Source of the DNA: Corynebacterium sp. 122RC1
Lineage (GTDB): Bacteria; Actinomycetota; Actinomycetes; Mycobacteriales; Mycobacteriaceae
Reading direction: 5' to 3'
DNA: 64,000 nt
Assembly: GCF_024580955.1 (NCBI RefSeq)
Contig: NZ_JANIKD010000001.1
Coordinates: 1 to 64,000 of the forward strand
Under the pieces are notes generated by a model. The model saw nothing but the letters and a program-made list of their open reading frames with translations. It did no database searches and was not told where the DNA came from. The position numbers and the translations under genes were made by a program. Of this stretch, positions 8,103-17,026 are shown in pieces. Position 1 is the stretch's first letter. Every line of letters begins with the position of its first letter.

Positions 8103-9089
8103 TTAGCGCAGGTCGCGCGGGAACTCACCGCCGGAGATCTGGCGGTAGAAGTGCGCGGTGGCGTTCAGGCTAACGCCAATTGCCACGACGATTCCCAAGC
8201 CACAAGTGGCCAGGACAAGCAGCATGACAACCAACGAGGTCATCACATAGAAACCTACGGTCTTCAGGTAATTGGCTTTCACCGCCTGGAAGGAAGCGGA
8301 AACAGAGGCTAGGGCGCCGCTGCGACCGTCGGCCGCGAAATATGGCGCAAAATTCACCAGGGGCACTACCAAAAGGCTCACCACCAATTGCGCCAGCATT
8401 CCAAGGGAATACATGCCCCAATTAATTTCGCCCGTGGAGGTATCGATCGCCAGCATGAGCGGCAATGCAGCCACCACGGTAACAACGCCGGTAATAAGAG
8501 AGCACAGTAAATAGCTCAAAAACGTGGCGCCATAATGCGGGCCGGGCACTGCCTCGCCCACTGCGAACTTCTTGCCGTCTGCCTGGAGCAACGTCAGCCG
8601 CATGATCATTGGGTAAATCAGCAATGCCAGGATGAAAATCACCCAGGTGGACGGGTTCGTGTAAGGGTTCACCTCAAAGTTTTGTGGGTCTTCCACCGCC
8701 AGCGGCGCGTTGGCGATGTAGTACGCGAAGTAGCCACCAAGTGCCACCAGCGAAAGCAGACCGAGGCCAAGCCACAATGGCCAACGCTTAAAGGTGATGC
8801 GGAAACCGTATTTGATTGCCTCAAAGAGATCTACCGTTTGGCCGGGACCGGCCACCATGAGGTCGCCTAGATCTTCATGGCGGCGATCCCCGCCGTGATT
8901 CTCCCCAAACTGGCCAGCACCGTAATTGCCGGCGCCGTAGCCACCGGCATTTGCTGCACCAAATCCGGCGGTACCAAAATCTGGGCGGTCTTCTGGATGA
9001 TTGGACGCTGGATATTGCGAATCAGCGGAAAACTCACCGTCAAATGGGTCCTGGGAAGGCCCATTTTCATCATTGGGACTGTTGGTCAT
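8103..9089 (-). CDS. Conserved membrane protein, Gly-rich N-terminus
   Basis: Membrane protein of 328 residues with no function I can name. Residues 1-80 are hydrophilic and rich in Gly, Asn and Asp (GFGAANAGGYGAGNYGAGQF). About five hydrophobic segments follow, near 100-125, 150-170, 190-215, 230-250 and 290-315. The second half (GRSGALASVSASFQAVKANY) resembles the repeated helix-loop pattern of DUF975-like and glycerophosphodiesterase-associated membrane domains, which is only a fold-level hint. Its ATG follows AAGGAG. It is divergent from hrpA and convergent with oxyR. Confidence 0.7.
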   Translation of the reverse strand: MTNSPNDENGPSQDPFDGEFSADSQYPASNHPEDRPDFGTAGFGAANAGGYGAGNYGAGQFGENHGGDRRHEDLGDLMVAGPGQTVDLFEAIKYGFRITFKRWPLWLGLGLLSLVALGGYFAYYIANAPLAVEDPQNFEVNPYTNPSTWVIFILALLIYPMIMRLTLLQADGKKFAVGEAVPGPHYGATFLSYLLCSLITGVVTVVAALPLMLAIDTSTGEINWGMYSLGMLAQLVVSLLVVPLVNFAPYFAADGRSGALASVSASFQAVKANYLKTVGFYVMTSLVVMLLVLATCGLGIVVAIGVSLNATAHFYRQISGGEFPRDLR

Positions 9090-9260
9090 GAAAACTCCTT
9101 CGGGTTTGAGCGCATTTTCGGCACTACGCGATCATGGAAACGTAAAGCCGAGAAAGTCAACTCGAATTAGTGAAAAGGATGAATTGAGACAAAACCCAAT
9201 ACTAGTGAAGTTCACTGGCGAAGGCAGGCAAGCAAAAAGCAAGCAGCCCCAAACGCAAGA

Positions 9261-9266
9261 TAGACT
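9261..9266 (+). promoter_or_regulatory. Candidate -10 element for hrpA
   Basis: TAGACT lies 11 bases upstream of the hrpA ATG at 9278, giving a predicted leader of only a few bases. No ribosome binding site is visible, so hrpA translation may also be nearly leaderless. Confidence 0.45.
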
Positions 9267-9277
9267 GGGCAATTGCT

Positions 9278-12200
9278 ATGACCGAAGCCAAAAAGGAACC
9301 CCACAGCGCTGAGCAACTCCCGCGCCGCCGCTCTCAGCGAACTCAGCACCCTCAACGCCGCCGTCGGAAGCCGCAGGCAGCCGCACAGGCGCCGGTAGGG
9401 ACACGAGCCCAGGCACCGCTAGAGGGGGCGCTCAAGGCAACACAGAGGGAACTGCTAACCCACATTGAGCAAGACGCGCCGAACTTGCGCACTGTGGATG
9501 TTCGCGCGCTGCGCAGACGAGCCCGGAATGCGCGCAGCGACAAGGCGTTTCAGGCGATCCACGCCGACTTGCAGCAGGCTGTATCGCACCACGCCGAGTT
9601 CGTGGCGAGTCTTCCCGAGGTGAGCTATCCGGAGTCATTGCCGGTCAGCGCACGTAAAGATGACATCGCCGAGGCAATCCGGGACCATCAAGTGGTCATC
9701 ATTGCCGGTGAAACCGGTTCCGGTAAAACCACGCAGATTCCCAAGATCTGCCTGGAGCTCGGCCGCGGGCGCAAAGGCCTAATTGGGCATACGCAGCCGC
9801 GCCGTCTCGCTGCGCGCACAGTTGCAGAACGCATTGCATTTGAGCTGGAACAACCGATCGGCCAGACCGTTGGCTATGCGATCCGTTTTGATGACCAAGT
9901 GGGCCCCAACACGGCGATCAAGCTCATGACTGACGGCATCCTGCTGGCGGAAATGCAGCGCGACCGCTTCCTTAACGCATACGACACCATCATCATCGAC
10001 GAAGCCCACGAACGCTCCCTCAACATCGACTTCCTCTTGGGCTACCTGAAGCAGCTTCTGCCGAAACGCCCGGATCTCAAGGTGGTGATCACCTCCGCAA
10101 CAATCGACCCTGCACGATTCGCAGAGCATTTCGCGCAGCCCGACGGCACCCCGGCCCCCATCATCGAAGTTTCCGGCCGAACCTATCCAGTGGAGGTTCG
10201 CTACCGGCCGCTCGAGGTTGAAGTAGGCGAAAAGACAGTGGACATCGATCCACTCGACGGCCTGATTGGCGCTTTGGAAGAGCTCATGAGTGAGGGGCCG
10301 GGAGATATTCTGTGCTTTTTCGCAGGCGAAGCTGACATCCGCGACGCCATGGAAGTGATCCAGGCGCGGCGCTACAAGAATGTGGAGGTCACTCCCCTCT
10401 TTGGCCGGTTGTCCAACCAGGAACAGCACAAGGTGTTCAGCCCCCATTCGGGGCGCCGCATCGTGCTGGCCACCAACATCGCGGAAACTTCACTCACGGT
10501 TCCCGGAATCCACTATGTGGTGGACACCGGCACCGCCCGCATCTCCCGCTACTCCACGCGCACCAAAGTGCAGCGCCTTCCGGTTGAACCCATCTCCCAG
10601 GCCAGTGCCAATCAGCGTTCGGGCCGTTGTGGGCGCGTTGCCGACGGCGTGGCCATCCGTTTGTACTCGGAGGAGGATTTCTCCTCCCGCCCGGAGTTCA
10701 CGGACCCGGAGATTTTGCGGACCAACCTGGCGAGCGTCATCCTACAAATGGCCAGCCTGCGGCTGGGCGACATCGAGGCGTTTCCATTTCTACAGGCCCC
10801 AGATACTAAGGCCATTCGGGACGGCCTGTTGCTGCTCCATGAACTCGGGGCTTTGGACAGCACGACGGGCAAAGACGGCGAACCGCGGCTCACCAAAGTG
10901 GGCCGCGACATCGCGCGCGTTCCCCTTGATCCCCGGCTTGCACGCATGCTCCTGGAGGCCAACACCCATGGGGTGTTGGGTGCGGTGTATGTGATTGTTG
11001 CCGCGCTGAGCATCCAGGATGTGCGCGAACGCCCGCTCGAAATGCAGGCCCAAGCAGATCAGGCACATGCGCGTTTCAAAGACCCCAACAGTGACTTCTT
11101 GAGCCTGCTGAAGTTGTGGGAACACATCGTTGAAGAGCGCGGTGCCCTCAGCGGCAACGCCTTCAAACGCTCGGTGCAAAAACAATTCCTGCACTACATG
11201 CGCATCCGGGAGTGGTTCGACCTCGTGCGTCAGTTGCGCAATATCGGTGACCAGTTGGGGTGGGCTGACCCAATGCACGGCCTGTTTGAGTCGCTTGGTG
11301 ACGTTGAATCGCAGGCGGACCTCATCCACCGCGCGCTACTTTCGGGTCTGCTTTCCCAAATTGGCATCCGTGACGCGCAAACAAAGGAGTTCCAGGGCAC
11401 ACGGAATACCCGTTTCATGATTTTCCCCGGCTCAGCGCTTGCCAAAAAGCCACCGCAGTTTCTGATGGCGGCCCAGTTGGTGGAAACCTCCAGATTGTGG
11501 GCCCGCGACGTGGCAAGTATTGATCCTCGCTGGGTAGAGCAACTGGGCAAAGACCTCCTCAAGCACCAATACTCAGAGCCCTTCTGGTCCACCAAACGCG
11601 GCAGCGCCATGGCTCACCAACGCTCAACACTGTACGGCGTACCGGTTGTTGCGGACCGGGTGGTTGGGTATCACACCATTGATCCTCAGGCAGCGCGTGA
11701 CATGTTCCTCCGCGAGGCTCTCATTGACGGCAATTGGAACACTCACCACGAATTTTTCCATAACAACACCGCCAAATTGGAGCTCGCGGGTGAGCTTGAG
11801 GAGAAGGCCCGTAGGCGTGACATTGTGGTGGATGAGCAGGCACTGTTCGACTTCTACGATGCTCGCATCCCGCAAGAGGTTTTCAACGCCAACACCTTCC
11901 ACTCTTGGTGGAAAAAGCAGCAGGGCATCACCCCGAATCTACTGGACTTTGACCCCGCGGAGCTGCTCACCGAGCACGCCGAGGACGTCCACGAAGATGC
12001 ATTCCCAGATTCCTGGACGCAAAACGGTGTGGATTTTGAACTCACCTACAAGTTTGAACCGGGCACCGTGGACGACGGCGTCACAGTGCGCATTCCGGTT
12101 CCCCTGTTGGGGAGCGTCCGCCCCGAGGGTTTTGAGTGGAATGTCCCTGGCCTACGCGAAGAGTTAGTGACAGCGCTGATCAAAACGTTGCCCAAGCACC

Positions 12201-13345
12201 TCCGCAGACAGGTGGTGCCCGCACCCGACTACGCCAAAAAGGTTGCAGCCAATCTGCGTTTCGGCTCCGGTGACCTGCTGGTTCAGGTGGCCAACGAGCT
12301 GGTCCACTTGGGAGGCAGTGGCATCACTGAGGATGATTTCTCCTTGGCCCAGGTCCCAGACCACCTTAAGGTGAGTTTCGGCGCTGTGGATAAGCGCGGC
12401 GACGTCATTGACCGGGATAAAGACCTCCTCGCCCTCCAGCAGCGCTTCAAAGGGAAAATCTCCACGTCTATGGCGAAGGTTGGCCCGAAGCAGCAACGCG
12501 CCACGGAGTGGACCTCGGAGACGCTCGGCACTATCGCTGAGGAGGTGATCACGAAGGTCGATGGGCAAAATGTGATTGCGTACCCTACACTCGCGGTGGG
12601 CAAGACTGGGGTGGCGGTGGAGGTAGTGTCCACGAAGGCGCAGGCCGAAGCCCAGCTCTTTACCGCGACATTGACGTTAATGTTGCGGGAAGTGAAGCTC
12701 AACGCACAGAAAATGTTGAATGGCCTACCGCTGCAGCAGCGGGTTGCGCTGGAGCACTTTCCAAACGGAGGTGCGCAGGGTTTCATTGCCGACGCCACCG
12801 CCGCAGCCGTGCGCGACATCCTTCGCGATAACGGTGGCCCTTCCCGAAATCCCGCACGGTTTAGAGAGCTGTTGTCCCTGGTGAAAGAGCAGGCGCCTGC
12901 TGTGGTACGTCGGACAACTGTGGATCTTGCGCCGTCAGTGTTGGCGTTTCACCAGTTGAATGACGAGTTGGAGCTGTGGTCCGGTCCCGCAATTGATGAT
13001 ATGCGGGCCCAGGTTGCCGGCTGGCTCCCCCAGCACGCGATTACCAGGCTCGGCGTTGCGCGTTTGCGGCATATTCCTCGTTTTGCCCAGGCAATCCGTC
13101 TGAGGTTAGAGGATTTGCAGCGGCTTCCGGATCGAGACGCGCGCTACCAGCAGCAGATCCAGGTTTTGCAGCAGCGATTGGCCCAGAAGGTCCAGGCTTC
13201 CAAGCGTGGAGTGAACCAGAGCCAGGTGTTGGATATTCAGTGGATGATCGAAGAGCTGCGGGTGAGCTTGTTTGCACAACGTTTGGGTACCGCGCAAAAG
13301 GTTTCCGAGCGCAAAATTGAGAAAGCGATTGATGAGTTGAAGTAG
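9278..13345 (+). CDS. hrpA: ATP-dependent RNA helicase HrpA
   Basis: Large DEAH-box RNA helicase implicated in mRNA processing and rescue of stalled ribosomes in other bacteria. The 1355 residues match the HrpA family (about 1300). A basic N-terminus (9-35, rich in Arg and Gln) precedes the motor: GETGSGKT at 144-151, DEAH at 241-244, TSATID near 270, and QRSGRCGR near 446-453 (motif VI). The HA2/ratchet and OB-fold regions follow, then the long C-terminal extension (DUF3418) typical of HrpA, ending in a coiled-coil-like charged tail. It is monocistronic and convergent with nrdR. Confidence 0.95.
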   Translation: MTEAKKEPHSAEQLPRRRSQRTQHPQRRRRKPQAAAQAPVGTRAQAPLEGALKATQRELLTHIEQDAPNLRTVDVRALRRRARNARSDKAFQAIHADLQQAVSHHAEFVASLPEVSYPESLPVSARKDDIAEAIRDHQVVIIAGETGSGKTTQIPKICLELGRGRKGLIGHTQPRRLAARTVAERIAFELEQPIGQTVGYAIRFDDQVGPNTAIKLMTDGILLAEMQRDRFLNAYDTIIIDEAHERSLNIDFLLGYLKQLLPKRPDLKVVITSATIDPARFAEHFAQPDGTPAPIIEVSGRTYPVEVRYRPLEVEVGEKTVDIDPLDGLIGALEELMSEGPGDILCFFAGEADIRDAMEVIQARRYKNVEVTPLFGRLSNQEQHKVFSPHSGRRIVLATNIAETSLTVPGIHYVVDTGTARISRYSTRTKVQRLPVEPISQASANQRSGRCGRVADGVAIRLYSEEDFSSRPEFTDPEILRTNLASVILQMASLRLGDIEAFPFLQAPDTKAIRDGLLLLHELGALDSTTGKDGEPRLTKVGRDIARVPLDPRLARMLLEANTHGVLGAVYVIVAALSIQDVRERPLEMQAQADQAHARFKDPNSDFLSLLKLWEHIVEERGALSGNAFKRSVQKQFLHYMRIREWFDLVRQLRNIGDQLGWADPMHGLFESLGDVESQADLIHRALLSGLLSQIGIRDAQTKEFQGTRNTRFMIFPGSALAKKPPQFLMAAQLVETSRLWARDVASIDPRWVEQLGKDLLKHQYSEPFWSTKRGSAMAHQRSTLYGVPVVADRVVGYHTIDPQAARDMFLREALIDGNWNTHHEFFHNNTAKLELAGELEEKARRRDIVVDEQALFDFYDARIPQEVFNANTFHSWWKKQQGITPNLLDFDPAELLTEHAEDVHEDAFPDSWTQNGVDFELTYKFEPGTVDDGVTVRIPVPLLGSVRPEGFEWNVPGLREELVTALIKTLPKHLRRQVVPAPDYAKKVAANLRFGSGDLLVQVANELVHLGGSGITEDDFSLAQVPDHLKVSFGAVDKRGDVIDRDKDLLALQQRFKGKISTSMAKVGPKQQRATEWTSETLGTIAEEVITKVDGQNVIAYPTLAVGKTGVAVEVVSTKAQAEAQLFTATLTLMLREVKLNAQKMLNGLPLQQRVALEHFPNGGAQGFIADATAAAVRDILRDNGGPSRNPARFRELLSLVKEQAPAVVRRTTVDLAPSVLAFHQLNDELELWSGPAIDDMRAQVAGWLPQHAITRLGVARLRHIPRFAQAIRLRLEDLQRLPDRDARYQQQIQVLQQRLAQKVQASKRGVNQSQVLDIQWMIEELRVSLFAQRLGTAQKVSERKIEKAIDELK

Positions 13346-13377
13346 CCGAGGCTGCGCGTGTCTTTGTGGCTGCTTCC

Positions 13378-13848
13378 CTATTCGCCGAGGTTGTCAAAGC
13401 TTCGGCTTCTGCGCCGCATGAGCCGGATTTCTGACTCAAAGTCCTCGGCACGTTCAAATGATTTGTACACTGAGGCGAAGCGAAGGTATGCAACCTCGTC
13501 GAGCTCTCGGAGCGGATCGAGGATTGCTAAGCCTACGTCGTTGGCGTACACCTGCGATCCGTGTTGGCTGCGCACGGTTGCCTCCACTTCTTGGGCGAGG
13601 CGTTTCAGTGCATCTTCGCTGACATCGCGGCCTTGGCATGCACGGCGCACTCCGGTGATGACCTTTTCTTTGCTGAAAGGCTCAGAAAGTCCGTTCTTCT
13701 TGATGACCAAGAGCACTGCTTTTTCCACTGTAGTGAAGCGGCCTTCACAATGAGTGCATTGGCGGCGCCTGCGAATGGCGGTGCCTTCCTCGAAAATCCT
13801 TGAGTCAATTACCTTGGAGTGTTCGTTGTTGCAAAACGGGCAGTACAT
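13378..13848 (-). CDS. nrdR: Transcriptional repressor NrdR
   Basis: Represses ribonucleotide reductase genes in response to dATP/ATP. At 156 residues it matches the family. The N-terminal zinc ribbon has Cys3, Cys6, Cys31 and Cys34. The following ATP-cone domain (about 48-138) starts with [19 protein letters not shown]. No NrdR box pair is seen in this window, so its targets lie elsewhere. It sits between hrpA (convergent) and divS (same strand, 133 bases upstream), as in C. glutamicum. Confidence 0.96.
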   Translation of the reverse strand: MYCPFCNNEHSKVIDSRIFEEGTAIRRRRQCTHCEGRFTTVEKAVLLVIKKNGLSEPFSKEKVITGVRRACQGRDVSEDALKRLAQEVEATVRSQHGSQVYANDVGLAILDPLRELDEVAYLRFASVYKSFERAEDFESEIRLMRRRSRSFDNLGE

Positions 13849-13981
13849 CTTCTTGCCTCATGCCTTTCGTGCGTCACCACCGAGCTTCCCAGACAGGCCA
13901 GCGTTCCCACGTCGAGCGTCTCGCATCGTGGCCCTCTGAAACTCTGCTCACAAGGCTGAAATTATACGCTGCCCGCTGGTA

Positions 13982-14491
13982 TTAATGGTGCGCGCTTTGG
14001 GACAAGGTGAAGTCTGGGGTCACACCGGCCGGGACCGGTGGCTGGGTGTCCTCAGGCTGACCGAAAAGCGCAATTCCAGCAGCCAGGACCAAACCTACCA
14101 AGGAGCCAGCAAACGCATTCGCCCAACGTTCTGACCTCTTTGTGGGCCGCTCGGTGGAGGCGGCAGTCAAAGGGGCGGTGTGCACATCTTGCAGAGCCGA
14201 GCTCCTGCGGCGAGAGGCCGCAAGGGTGGTCAACCCAGAATTGTGGTTTCGAACAACAGGCTTGTTACTGCCATGACCACTCCCACGATCATCATTCTCT
14301 ATACGGGGCCGAAGTGTTCGAATAGCTGTTGCAGTATGTTCGATACCCAAGTTGCCACGGCTTACGCGAACTTGCCTACGGCTGGGTTCCCACACCTCCG
14401 CAGGGGGGACTACTCGCGTTAAAGCATGATCCTGCACAGCCCGGTAAGGGAATCGTGCGGCAGAGGTGGACTGAGGTGCTGCGATGGTCAT
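13982..14491 (-). CDS. divS: SOS-induced cell division suppressor DivS
   Basis: In C. glutamicum DivS blocks septum formation during the SOS response; mycobacteria have a relative (Rv2719c) in the same place beside lexA. Identification here rests mainly on position, divergence from lexA and architecture: 169 residues, a basic N-terminal half (likely cytoplasmic), one membrane helix near 127-147 (FAGSLVGLVLAAGIALFG) and a short external tail. It lacks room for the C-terminal LysM domain of the mycobacterial protein. I start at ATG 14491, after an AAGGAAAAG site, not at the longer frame. LexA boxes cover its promoter. Confidence 0.8.
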   Translation of the reverse strand: MTIAAPQSTSAARFPYRAVQDHALTRVVPPAEVWEPSRRQVRVSRGNLGIEHTATAIRTLRPRIENDDRGSGHGSNKPVVRNHNSGLTTLAASRRRSSALQDVHTAPLTAASTERPTKRSERWANAFAGSLVGLVLAAGIALFGQPEDTQPPVPAGVTPDFTLSQSAHH

Positions 14492-14601
14492 GATCTTTTC
14501 CTTTTTGGTGAGTTGAAACAGAAGGAGTAACACTCCTGTAACGGAACACAACGCACTCTATATTCCCGCCCGGACACGAAGGCCCATTGAGGATCGAAGT
14601 C

Positions 14602-14617
14602 TCGTGCATATGTTCGA
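14602..14617. promoter_or_regulatory. LexA (SOS) box downstream of the divS promoter
   Basis: TCGTGCATATGTTCGA matches the corynebacterial SOS consensus TCGAACA-N2-TGTTCGA at 12 of 14 defined positions. It lies just inside the predicted divS transcript. Confidence 0.7.
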
Positions 14618-14636
14618 CTATTTTCGATTTGTTCGA

Positions 14637-14665
14637 ATTATGCACCTTGTTCGAACACTTGTCAA
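14637..14665 (-). promoter_or_regulatory. divS promoter with embedded LexA site
   Basis: On the minus strand TTGACA (14665-14660) and CATAAT (14642-14637) are separated by exactly 17 bases, a near-ideal housekeeping promoter. The spacer contains TGTTCGAACA, and the overlapping 16-mer TCGAACACTTGTCAAG (14651-14666) matches the left half of an SOS box fully. LexA bound here would cover both promoter elements. Predicted transcription start is near 14630, giving a leader of about 140 bases before divS. Confidence 0.7.
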
Positions 14666-14682
14666 GAATTCGAACGACACTC

Positions 14683-14698
14683 TCGAACAAATGTATGA
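14683..14698 (+). promoter_or_regulatory. LexA (SOS) box upstream of lexA
   Basis: TCGAACAAATGTATGA matches the SOS consensus at 12 of 14 defined positions. Candidate lexA -10 elements TATGAT (14694-14699, overlapping the box) and TAGAGT (14718-14723) lie beside it, so it is placed for autoregulation. The rest of the divS-lexA gap, up to lexA at 14925, holds a leader of about 200 bases without a gene. Confidence 0.7.
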
Positions 14699-14924
14699 TT
14701 TGGTAAGGACAATGCGCTAGAGTGGGGAACGAGCGCACTCCACCCAGCCCTCTCTGGCAGTCAGTTCCGACAATCAGCTTGGGCAATGGTTCGGCCCCGC
14801 CGAGTCACCCTGCTCCCGCGTTTTCGCGGCTTCTGGGTAGGTCTGCGCGCCAGTAACTACACCTCTTAAACCACCTACTCATAACGCGCCGCCACGCACT
14901 GCAACGATTTTCAGGAGAACAGAA

Positions 14925-15638
14925 ATGCCACCTCGCAAAAACACGGACCCGAGCAAGCAAGAACCTCTTTCTGACCGCCAACGCAGAATCCTTCAAGTGA
15001 TTTCCGATGCAGTAGTGCTACGTGGCTACCCGCCAAGCATTCGTGAGATCGGTGATGCAACTGGCCTGCAATCCACTTCATCCGTGGCCTACCAACTGCG
15101 CGAACTTGAGCGCAAGGGATACCTGCGCAGGGACGCCAATAAGCCACGAGCGGTAGACGTTCGCACGTTGCCAGATCAGAAGGCCACCAAACCTGGACCA
15201 AAGACTCGAACCAAGGAGCAGCCATCTGCGCCGGCGTTCAGTCCGGAGAATGCCGAGGCCTCCTCCACCACCTACATTCCCATCGTCGGTAGCATCGCGG
15301 CAGGCGCTCCGATCTTGGCTGAAGAAAACGTGGAACAGTACTTCCCACTCCCTCAGGATGTGGTAGGCGACGGCGAGCTCTTCATGCTCCAGGTTGTTGG
15401 TGAGTCAATGAAAGACGCCGGCATCCTGGATGGCGACTGGGTGGTGATTCGCTCACAGCCAGTAGTTGAGCAAGGCCAATTTGCAGCCGCCCTCATTGAC
15501 GGCGAAGCAACCGTCAAGGAATTCCACAAGGACTCCTCCGGCGTGTGGCTTCTTCCCCACAATGACGCCTTCTCCCCCATTCCTGCGGAGCACGCTGAAA
15601 TTATGGGCAAGGTGGTAACCGTCCTGCGCAAGTACTAG
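14925..15638 (+). CDS. lexA: SOS response repressor LexA
   Basis: Represses DNA damage genes until RecA filaments trigger self-cleavage. The 237 residues have a winged helix-turn-helix (about 14-80, [20 protein letters not shown]) and a C-terminal peptidase domain. The scissile bond is Ala126-Gly127 in GSIAAGAPI; the catalytic dyad is Ser161 (GESMKDAG) and Lys198 (GEATVKEF). A linker rich in Lys, Thr and Pro (85-112) joins the domains. The ATG follows CAGGAGAA. Divergent from divS with shared SOS boxes. Confidence 0.97.
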   Translation: MPPRKNTDPSKQEPLSDRQRRILQVISDAVVLRGYPPSIREIGDATGLQSTSSVAYQLRELERKGYLRRDANKPRAVDVRTLPDQKATKPGPKTRTKEQPSAPAFSPENAEASSTTYIPIVGSIAAGAPILAEENVEQYFPLPQDVVGDGELFMLQVVGESMKDAGILDGDWVVIRSQPVVEQGQFAAALIDGEATVKEFHKDSSGVWLLPHNDAFSPIPAEHAEIMGKVVTVLRKY

Positions 15639-15679
15639 GAAAATCGCGGACTCATTCTCAGAGCAGCCGCGGTTCCAAA

Positions 15680-15714
15680 CACCCGTCAGACAACGTACTT
15701 GCCTGGCGGGTTTC
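15680..15714 (+). terminator. Probable terminator after lexA
   Basis: ACCCGTCAG (15680-15688) pairs with CTGGCGGGT (15702-15710) with one G-U pair, around a 13-base loop, followed by TTTC. It lies 42 bases after the lexA stop. Confidence 0.65.
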
Positions 15715-16058
15715 AGCTATGCTCCCACCCCTATATTGGGGAGTTTCTCAACAATTCTTCTACAAAAACTCACAGCTCATTCGGACACGAGCGGCACTAA
15801 ACAGACTGCCTAAGCAGGATTTTGTGGGATCATATCCAAAATCGTGCCCGATATTACATATCCCCCTGCCCATTTTTCCCGATTTTTGGGGTTTGTCCGT
15901 GCAAAACTGTCTGTATTGCGTTGCTGTTGGTTTGTTGGCTTTTCGTTGTGCCCAGCCAATTCGGGCATTTCCAACAGCACTCCGTTCCCAACATTGGGAA
16001 TTCCATGTTCAGCGCCGAACAAGAGTGCCACCAACCATGGGCATTTGAAAGGAAAGAG
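15715..16058. other. Long upstream region of sugR with palindrome
   Basis: About 340 bases without a convincing gene, lower in GC than its neighbours. It holds a 16-base palindrome at 15985-16000, TTCCCAA-CA-TTGGGAA, with 7-bp perfect arms, about 60 bases before the sugR ATG. A repeated GGGCATTT occurs at 15963-15970 and 16039-16046. The frame of sugR stays open upstream to 15822, but the conserved protein starts at 16059. Confidence 0.5.
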
Positions 16059-16838
16059 ATGTACTCAGAGGAACGCCGCCGGCAAATTGCGTCACTCACC
16101 GCAGTTGAGGGAAGGGTAAATGTCACCGAACTTGCCGCGCGTTTTGAAGTCACCGCCGAAACAATTCGTCGCGACCTCGCTGTGCTGGACCGCGAGGGCG
16201 TAGTGCACCGAGTACACGGCGGCGCGGTGGCTAACCAAACGTTCCAAACCGCTGAGTTCAGCCTGGACACCCGTGCCCGTTCGGCATCGGGTGCAAAAAA
16301 CTCCATTGCACACGCAGCGTTGGCATTCCTCCCAGAAGCAAATGGTGGGATGTTCCTGGACGCCGGCACCACCATCGCGGCGCTCGCAGAACTCATTGCG
16401 GTACAGCCACTTGCAAGGCAGTGGTCCATCGTGACCAACAGCCTCTCTATCGCACTGACGTTGGCGAACGCCAACATGGACTCTATTCAGCTCCTCGGCG
16501 GCAGCGTTCGCGCCATCACCCAGGCGGTAGTCGGTGATACCGCCTTGCGCACCCTCGCCCTGATGCGGGCAGACGTCGCGTTCATTGGCACCAACGCGCT
16601 CACCCTCGATCACGGCCTTTCCACCGCGGACTCCCAGGAGGCCGCAATCAAGAGCGCCATGATCACCAATGCCCACAAGGTTGTGGTGCTGTGTGACTCC
16701 ACCAAGATGGGCACGGACTATCTGGTGAGCTTCGGCAGCATTGAGGACATTGACGTGGTGGTCACAGACTCCAATGCCCCAGAATCCTTTGTCAAGGCGC
16801 TGCGTGACCGTGACGTTGAGGTGGTCATCGCGCAATAA
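16059..16838 (+). CDS. sugR: DeoR-type sugar regulator SugR
   Basis: Repressor of PTS genes in C. glutamicum, released by sugar phosphates. I start at ATG 16059 (MYSEERRRQI) after GAAAGGAAAG, giving 259 residues, the length of the C. glutamicum protein; the longer frame from 15822 has no family support. The N-terminal DeoR helix-turn-helix is about 5-57 (VTELAARFEVTAETIRRDL) and the sensor domain follows (DAGTTIAALAEL, GGSVRAITQAVVG, VVLCDSTKMG). It lies between lexA and ptsI, convergent with ptsI, one of its expected targets. Confidence 0.93.
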   Translation: MYSEERRRQIASLTAVEGRVNVTELAARFEVTAETIRRDLAVLDREGVVHRVHGGAVANQTFQTAEFSLDTRARSASGAKNSIAHAALAFLPEANGGMFLDAGTTIAALAELIAVQPLARQWSIVTNSLSIALTLANANMDSIQLLGGSVRAITQAVVGDTALRTLALMRADVAFIGTNALTLDHGLSTADSQEAAIKSAMITNAHKVVVLCDSTKMGTDYLVSFGSIEDIDVVVTDSNAPESFVKALRDRDVEVVIAQ

Positions 16839-16858
16839 AGCCCAAGAACTTTCAAACA

Positions 16859-16898
16859 GGGGCCTGATTTCCACTACACATGGAAGCTCAGGCCCTTT
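16859..16898 (+). terminator. Terminator after sugR
   Basis: GGGCCTGA (16860-16867) pairs with TCAGGCCC (16888-16895), extended by TCCA/TGGA inside, followed by TTT. It lies 21 bases after the sugR stop. Confidence 0.75.
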
Positions 16899-16932
16899 AG
16901 CTATCCCTAACCTCACCACCGCACAGGGCATG

Positions 16933-16969
16933 AAAACTCCCCACCAGCCAATACAAAACTGATGGGGAG
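16933..16969 (-). terminator. Terminator after ptsI
   Basis: On the minus strand CTCCCCATCAG pairs with CTGGTGGGGAG (arms at 16969-16959 and 16947-16937, one G-U pair), followed by TTTT. It is placed correctly to end ptsI. Confidence 0.75.
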
Positions 16970-17026
16970 CAATCTACCAAGCAGTGAATGAGCCACTTGG
17001 GGGCGTCGGAACGCTGCCGGAGAGCG

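Noticed and set aside
15822..16058. Extended N-terminus of sugR
   Set aside because: The extra 79 residues are not DeoR-like and a good ribosome binding site lies just before 16059.
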